From contig PITI01000140.1 in assembly GCA_004325065.1 (NCBI GenBank), positions 1 through 19,537 of the forward strand: a DNA stretch of 19,537 nucleotides. The letters run 5' to 3'. Below the pieces are notes generated by a model. That model was not told the origin of the DNA, did no database searches, and worked only from the letters and a program-made list of their open reading frames with translations. The translations under genes and the position numbers were made by a program. Source of the DNA: Hamiltosporidium magnivora. Taxonomy: Eukaryota > Microsporidia > Dubosqiidae. Shown here piece by piece: positions 16,971 to 19,537 of this stretch (position 1 is the first letter of the stretch; each line of letters begins with the position of its first letter).

Positions 16971-17486
16971 TTAACTCAAATTTTCCTTGTCATCATGAAT
17001 GGTCGATTCATTAGAAATTATACCCTCAATTTCTTCTTTTAAATCATAATCGTTTACATAATTACAATCATCGTACAGAATAGAATTTACATCACACATT
17101 TCTTCTTTCATTTGTTCCATCACATCCATAGTTTCTTCGATTTGGTCAAAATCTATGTTTTCATACACTTTTTTAGAATCTTTAGCACATATCTCCAAGG
17201 CTTGATAAGTCTCTGTCTGTAATTTAGTCAATTCAATCTCCAAATACATATTTTCTAAATGTTTAAGTCTTTCAAGTGATTGCATATTATTTTTAAAAAG
17301 TTTTACTTTGTACATCATTATATCTTTCCCTTGACACTTCATATTGTTCATTTTCTTAAGATCTTCAGTTATTTTGTCATTTTCTACCATCAATCTACTT
17401 ATATTTTCACGTATATTCTTTAAAGAAAATTGTGTGTCAATATTTTGTGTCTTTTTTTTCTTAAAAAAGTTGCTTATAAAATCCAT
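16971..17486 (-). CDS. Snf7/CHMP4-type ESCRT-III protein
   Basis: The protein has 171 residues, shorter than the usual ~220-240. It opens with a short amphipathic, membrane-inserting type N-terminus and a basic patch (MDFISNFFKKKK), as in Snf7 proteins. Residues ~20-95 form the long basic helical hairpin: a first helix (NIRENISRLMVENDKITEDL), a turn with G53, and a second helix rich in K/R and leucines. Residues ~96-137 (ALEICAKDSKKVYENIDFDQ, then EETMDVMEQMKEEM) follow the conserved pattern where a helix 3-like segment leads into an N-(I/M)-D-x-(D/E)-x-(I/V)-(D/E)-x-x-M-(D/E) stretch. The acidic tail (residues ~146-171) resembles the autoinhibitory C-terminal region but is truncated, and I see no clear MIM motif for Vps4. 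Snf7 polymerises on membranes for multivesicular-body sorting, scission and nuclear-envelope repair. The gene is convergent with its left neighbour and has a CCC motif abutting its ATG. Confidence 0.85.
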   Translation of the reverse strand: MDFISNFFKKKKTQNIDTQFSLKNIRENISRLMVENDKITEDLKKMNNMKCQGKDIMMYKVKLFKNNMQSLERLKHLENMYLEIELTKLQTETYQALEICAKDSKKVYENIDFDQIEETMDVMEQMKEEMCDVNSILYDDCNYVNDYDLKEEIEGIISNESTIHDDKENLS

Positions 17487-17489
17487 GGG
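17487..17489 (-). promoter_or_regulatory. CCC motif directly abutting the Snf7-like start codon
   Basis: On the minus strand the sequence before the ATG is ttagtccc, so CCC touches the start codon. This is the closest match in the window to the microsporidian CCC start-proximal signal, and it supports the chosen start. Confidence 0.55.
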
Positions 17490-17859
17490 ACTAATAATTG
17501 TAATGTCTTTATAAATTTATTTAATCAATGTGTTTGATTATAAAGTTTTGATTGTATTTTACAATATATTTGCAGAAGTGTAGTTTATATAGATATAGCT
17601 CTTGATTTTAAACATTTTCTTAAATTATAAATTTTTCGTTTTATTTTACAATCTACTTGTACAACTGTGGTTTAAAGAGCTGTAAGTCTTTAAAATTTGA
17701 AAATTTTATTTGATTATAAAGTTATGATTATTTGTTTTTTTTTGTAAGATAAAAATATTTTAGTAACAATTTATAACTTGTATTAGAAACCGAAAATGTT
17801 ATAAAAAAATTCCTTTAAAACTTTCTTATAAATAAATTAAAAGTGTTTATGTATAATAT

Positions 17860-18512
17860 ACGAGGGGAGGATAAACAAATAAAAAAACTTTGTGCTTGTC
17901 AATGAATATGTAAAATTGATGGGAGATAATTTTTGGATTTTCTGTGGGAATAAACCCACACTATATCTTCGGTCGTTGCATGGGAGTTGTTATAAGGAGG
18001 AGAAGGTCTATGAAATGGCGAAACTTTTTCTAAAAATCTATTTTTTAGCCTTTTATGTAACTAGTTTGTAGACCACGGCTTAAGTTGGTGTGATTTCTAT
18101 GCAAAAATATTAAAACATAGCCTTGAACCTCGGGTTAGAAGACTTAGCGTTTAGGAAAAAAATATAAATAAACTTTAAAGCCTGGAAAGTTAGGTAGCAG
18201 GTTAACTGGTAGGTATGGCCTTGCACTGTCTAGGTTGACTCTATGTAAGTCTTTATGATATATCTTGGCTAGAGGTTTATTGGGTTCAGAAAGTGTAGAG
18301 TAAGTGGGAATGCTGCATAGTCCTGGAAGAGCCCGAAGTGTGTTTCAACCTAAGATCACACTCCTTGCAACGGACATTAACGAACACCAGGCAACTGACT
18401 AGCCTATTAATTAGGCTCTATACACCTTTTAGATCAAAGAATTTGGAATTTAGGTATCGGAAGGTATACCAATGGAGTGTTGGGGTAGCAGTTGCTTATG
18501 TTAAACCGATAA
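17860..18512 (+). repeat. Dispersed ~640-bp repeat, copy B
   Basis: This is the second copy of the repeat at 11555-12190, in the same orientation and 6.3 kb away. Shared blocks keep their order (gttagaagactta, agcaggtta, ctgtctaggt, gggttcagaaagtgtag, taagtgggaatgc, then taggtatcggaaggta). Copy B is visibly richer in G and C than its flanks, so it may be the less decayed of the two. Three genes lie between the copies and none is retroelement-like, so they are not the two LTRs of one element. They could be solo LTRs or copies of a non-autonomous element. Confidence 0.7.
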
Positions 18513-18820
18513 CTACGTTAATGTCATGAAAACAAATATAACACTTGCCACTGTTTTAAAAAGATGTGATACTTTTAAATGAATTTATTAAAAATAATTT
18601 AATTTTTTATTTACTCAATTATAGAAATGTAATTTGTAATATTTGAAGTAGAAATTTATAGATTTAGAGATTAACTCTGAAAGAAATAAAAGTTTAATGT
18701 TAAAATAATAAAAAGAAAATTAATAAATTTTTGGAAAGTAAATTATTTATAACTCTAACTGAAAATATTAATTGAAATATAAAAGATTTCGCAATTCTAA
18801 TCTGTAATATTTGATTCAAG

Positions 18821-18891
18821 CTGCCAATGGTCTAGTGGTGGGGATATAGGAAATTGCTACAAAATTTTCTGGTTCGATACTCGGTTGATGC
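18821..18891 (+). repeat. tRNA-like unit with A and B boxes (tRNA pseudogene or SINE head)
   Basis: A perfect A-box (tggtctagtgg, 18828-18838, fitting TRGYNNANNNG) is followed 32 bases later by a perfect B-box core (ggttcgatac, 18871-18880, fitting GWTCRANNC). The D stem folds (GTCT with GGAT, allowing G-U pairs), and the T arm and the inner acceptor pairs fold in part. The anticodon stem is poor and the outer acceptor pairs fail, so this is unlikely to be a functional tRNA. It resembles Gly/Glu-type tRNAs in its 5' half. The arrangement fits RNA polymerase III promoter boxes of a tRNA-derived SINE or an old tRNA pseudogene. Confidence 0.5.
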
Positions 18892-19078
18892 GCTCTTTAT
18901 CTTTCGTTCGGAAAGTTAACGTGAAGCTTACAACCTAATCAACCAAAAGAAAATTGTCTTTGGAAAAGCTATAACTTGGCGAAGCTATGATTCATCATTG
19001 GATTGTGTTCCATCTGTATAGAAGGAGCGAGCTATTAATAAATACATATATGATTCAAAATATAATTATTTATCTTAA

Positions 19079-19537
19079 TTAAATTTTTCTTTTAAAGATA
19101 GCAGAGGAATTCCAAAACCTAGCTCATTTGAAGAAGTACAAAGCAAACTCTTATCAAGAGTTGAAAGACTTTGTCAAACTAGATTAAACGCAAAAAATTT
19201 ATGTTCTGCAATCAATCAACATGCGATATCGTTAATCAAATACCACATAGGAGTACTTCGACTTGAACCGGCTGACTTCTCTAAGTTAGATGATGCAGTG
19301 CGTGCGGTGCTGGTGAAGAATAAGATACATATCCGCCCAGGATGTAAAGAGCGTTTTATCTTCCTAGAATAGTACTTGGAAGAGGCCTACATAGTGTTGA
19401 GTTGCGAAGCGAACATATGCTTCTGCAACTCTTGGATTGTCTGGAAAAAAGTGAAGAAATATCAACTAGACGAGCAGCAATCCTCAAGGTGGAGAATAAT
19501 AATAAAACCCATCTTGCACTAATAAAAGGCTTCTTAA
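19079..19537 (+). pseudogene. R2-type non-LTR retrotransposon fragment, frameshifted, cut by window end
   Basis: From 19079 (just after a TAA) to a TAG at 19370-19372, one frame encodes a region with VERLCQTRLNAKNLCSAINQ, then LEPADFSKLDDAVRAVLVKN and IRPGCKER. It continues, shifted by one base around 19358-19362, as LGRGLHSVELRSEHMLLQLL, and stays open to 19537. The L-x-K-L-D-x-x-(V/I)-R pattern, followed by a short segment and a GRGL/GGLG-like motif, is the region just after the polymerase domain of R2-clade LINEs. This sequence type is, to my recollection, abundant in Hamiltosporidium. The reverse transcriptase core, zinc fingers and endonuclease are not seen: the 5' part is missing and the 3' part lies outside the window. 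A single-base deletion best explains the frame change, so the copy is dead. Confidence 0.78.

Larger units (their letters stand above)
17490..19078. other. Gene-free region right of the Snf7-like gene
   Basis: The first ~350 bases are AT-rich and should contain the Snf7-like promoter. From 17860 on it is mobile-element type DNA: the second dispersed-repeat copy, then a tRNA-like unit, then sequence leading into the R2-type fragment. One open frame around 18338-18529 starts at GTG, lies within the repeat and is not counted as a gene. Confidence 0.7.

Noticed and set aside
11555..18512. One long LTR retrotransposon bounded by the two ~640-bp repeats
   Set aside because: The 5.7 kb between them holds arrestin-like, GLTSCR1-like and Snf7-like genes in both orientations and no gag or pol, so the copies are independent insertions.
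18338..18529. Arginine-containing frame of 63 codons
   Set aside because: It starts at GTG, lies inside dispersed-repeat copy B, and the matching part of copy A is not open.
18821..18891. Functional tRNA gene (Gly or Glu type)
   Set aside because: The A and B boxes are good, but the anticodon stem and outer acceptor stem do not pair, so no anticodon can be assigned.

Overview
This window looks like nuclear DNA from a microsporidian (a fungus-related intracellular parasite). It is extremely AT-rich, its genes are short, intron-free and lysine/asparagine-rich, and three of its five genes carry a CCC- or GGG-type motif just before the start codon, as described for microsporidian genes. Its right end holds a broken piece of an R2-type non-LTR retrotransposon of a kind I associate with large, repeat-rich microsporidian genomes such as Hamiltosporidium. 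The genus is an inference from memory.

Five protein genes are supportable. (1) 970-2670 (+): a low-complexity protein whose last ~55 residues read as an INCENP/Sli15 IN-box, the Aurora-kinase-binding element of the chromosomal passenger complex. (2) 8914-11262 (+): a large protein with a hydrophobic N-terminus, a BTB/POZ-like stretch and about a dozen irregular leucine-rich repeats. (3) 12828-13808 (+): an arrestin-fold protein. (4) 14857-16053 (+): a protein with an AT-hook and a GLTSCR1 (BICRA/BICRAL-like) domain, suggesting a SWI/SNF remodeller subunit. (5) 16971-17486 (-): a Snf7/CHMP4-type ESCRT-III protein. For genes 2, 3 and 4 the longest open frames begin at TTG or GTG; I moved the starts to the first in-frame ATG (8914, 12828, 14857).

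The genes are unrelated housekeeping or lineage-specific genes. They do not form an operon or one pathway. Two themes recur: chromosome/chromatin proteins (INCENP-like, GLTSCR1-like) and membrane traffic (arrestin-like, Snf7).

The DNA between genes is of two kinds. Immediately around genes lie very AT-rich tracts of short tandem repeats with units of roughly 9 to 75 bp (1-900, 2690-3290, 13885-14741, 16090-16265, 16722-16845). Further out are less AT-rich, stop-riddled stretches (about 3450-8750, 11555-12190, 17860-19537) that look like decayed mobile-element DNA. Recognisable there are a minus-strand LINE C-terminal tail (7622-7795), two diverged direct copies of a ~640 bp dispersed repeat (about 11555-12190 and 17860-18512), a tRNA-like unit with A and B boxes (18821-18891), and an R2-type reverse transcriptase fragment broken by a frameshift (19079-19537, running off the end).

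The most interesting items are the candidate microsporidian INCENP and GLTSCR1 proteins, the BTB-like/LRR protein, and the tRNA-like unit and dispersed repeat, which may be undescribed non-autonomous elements.
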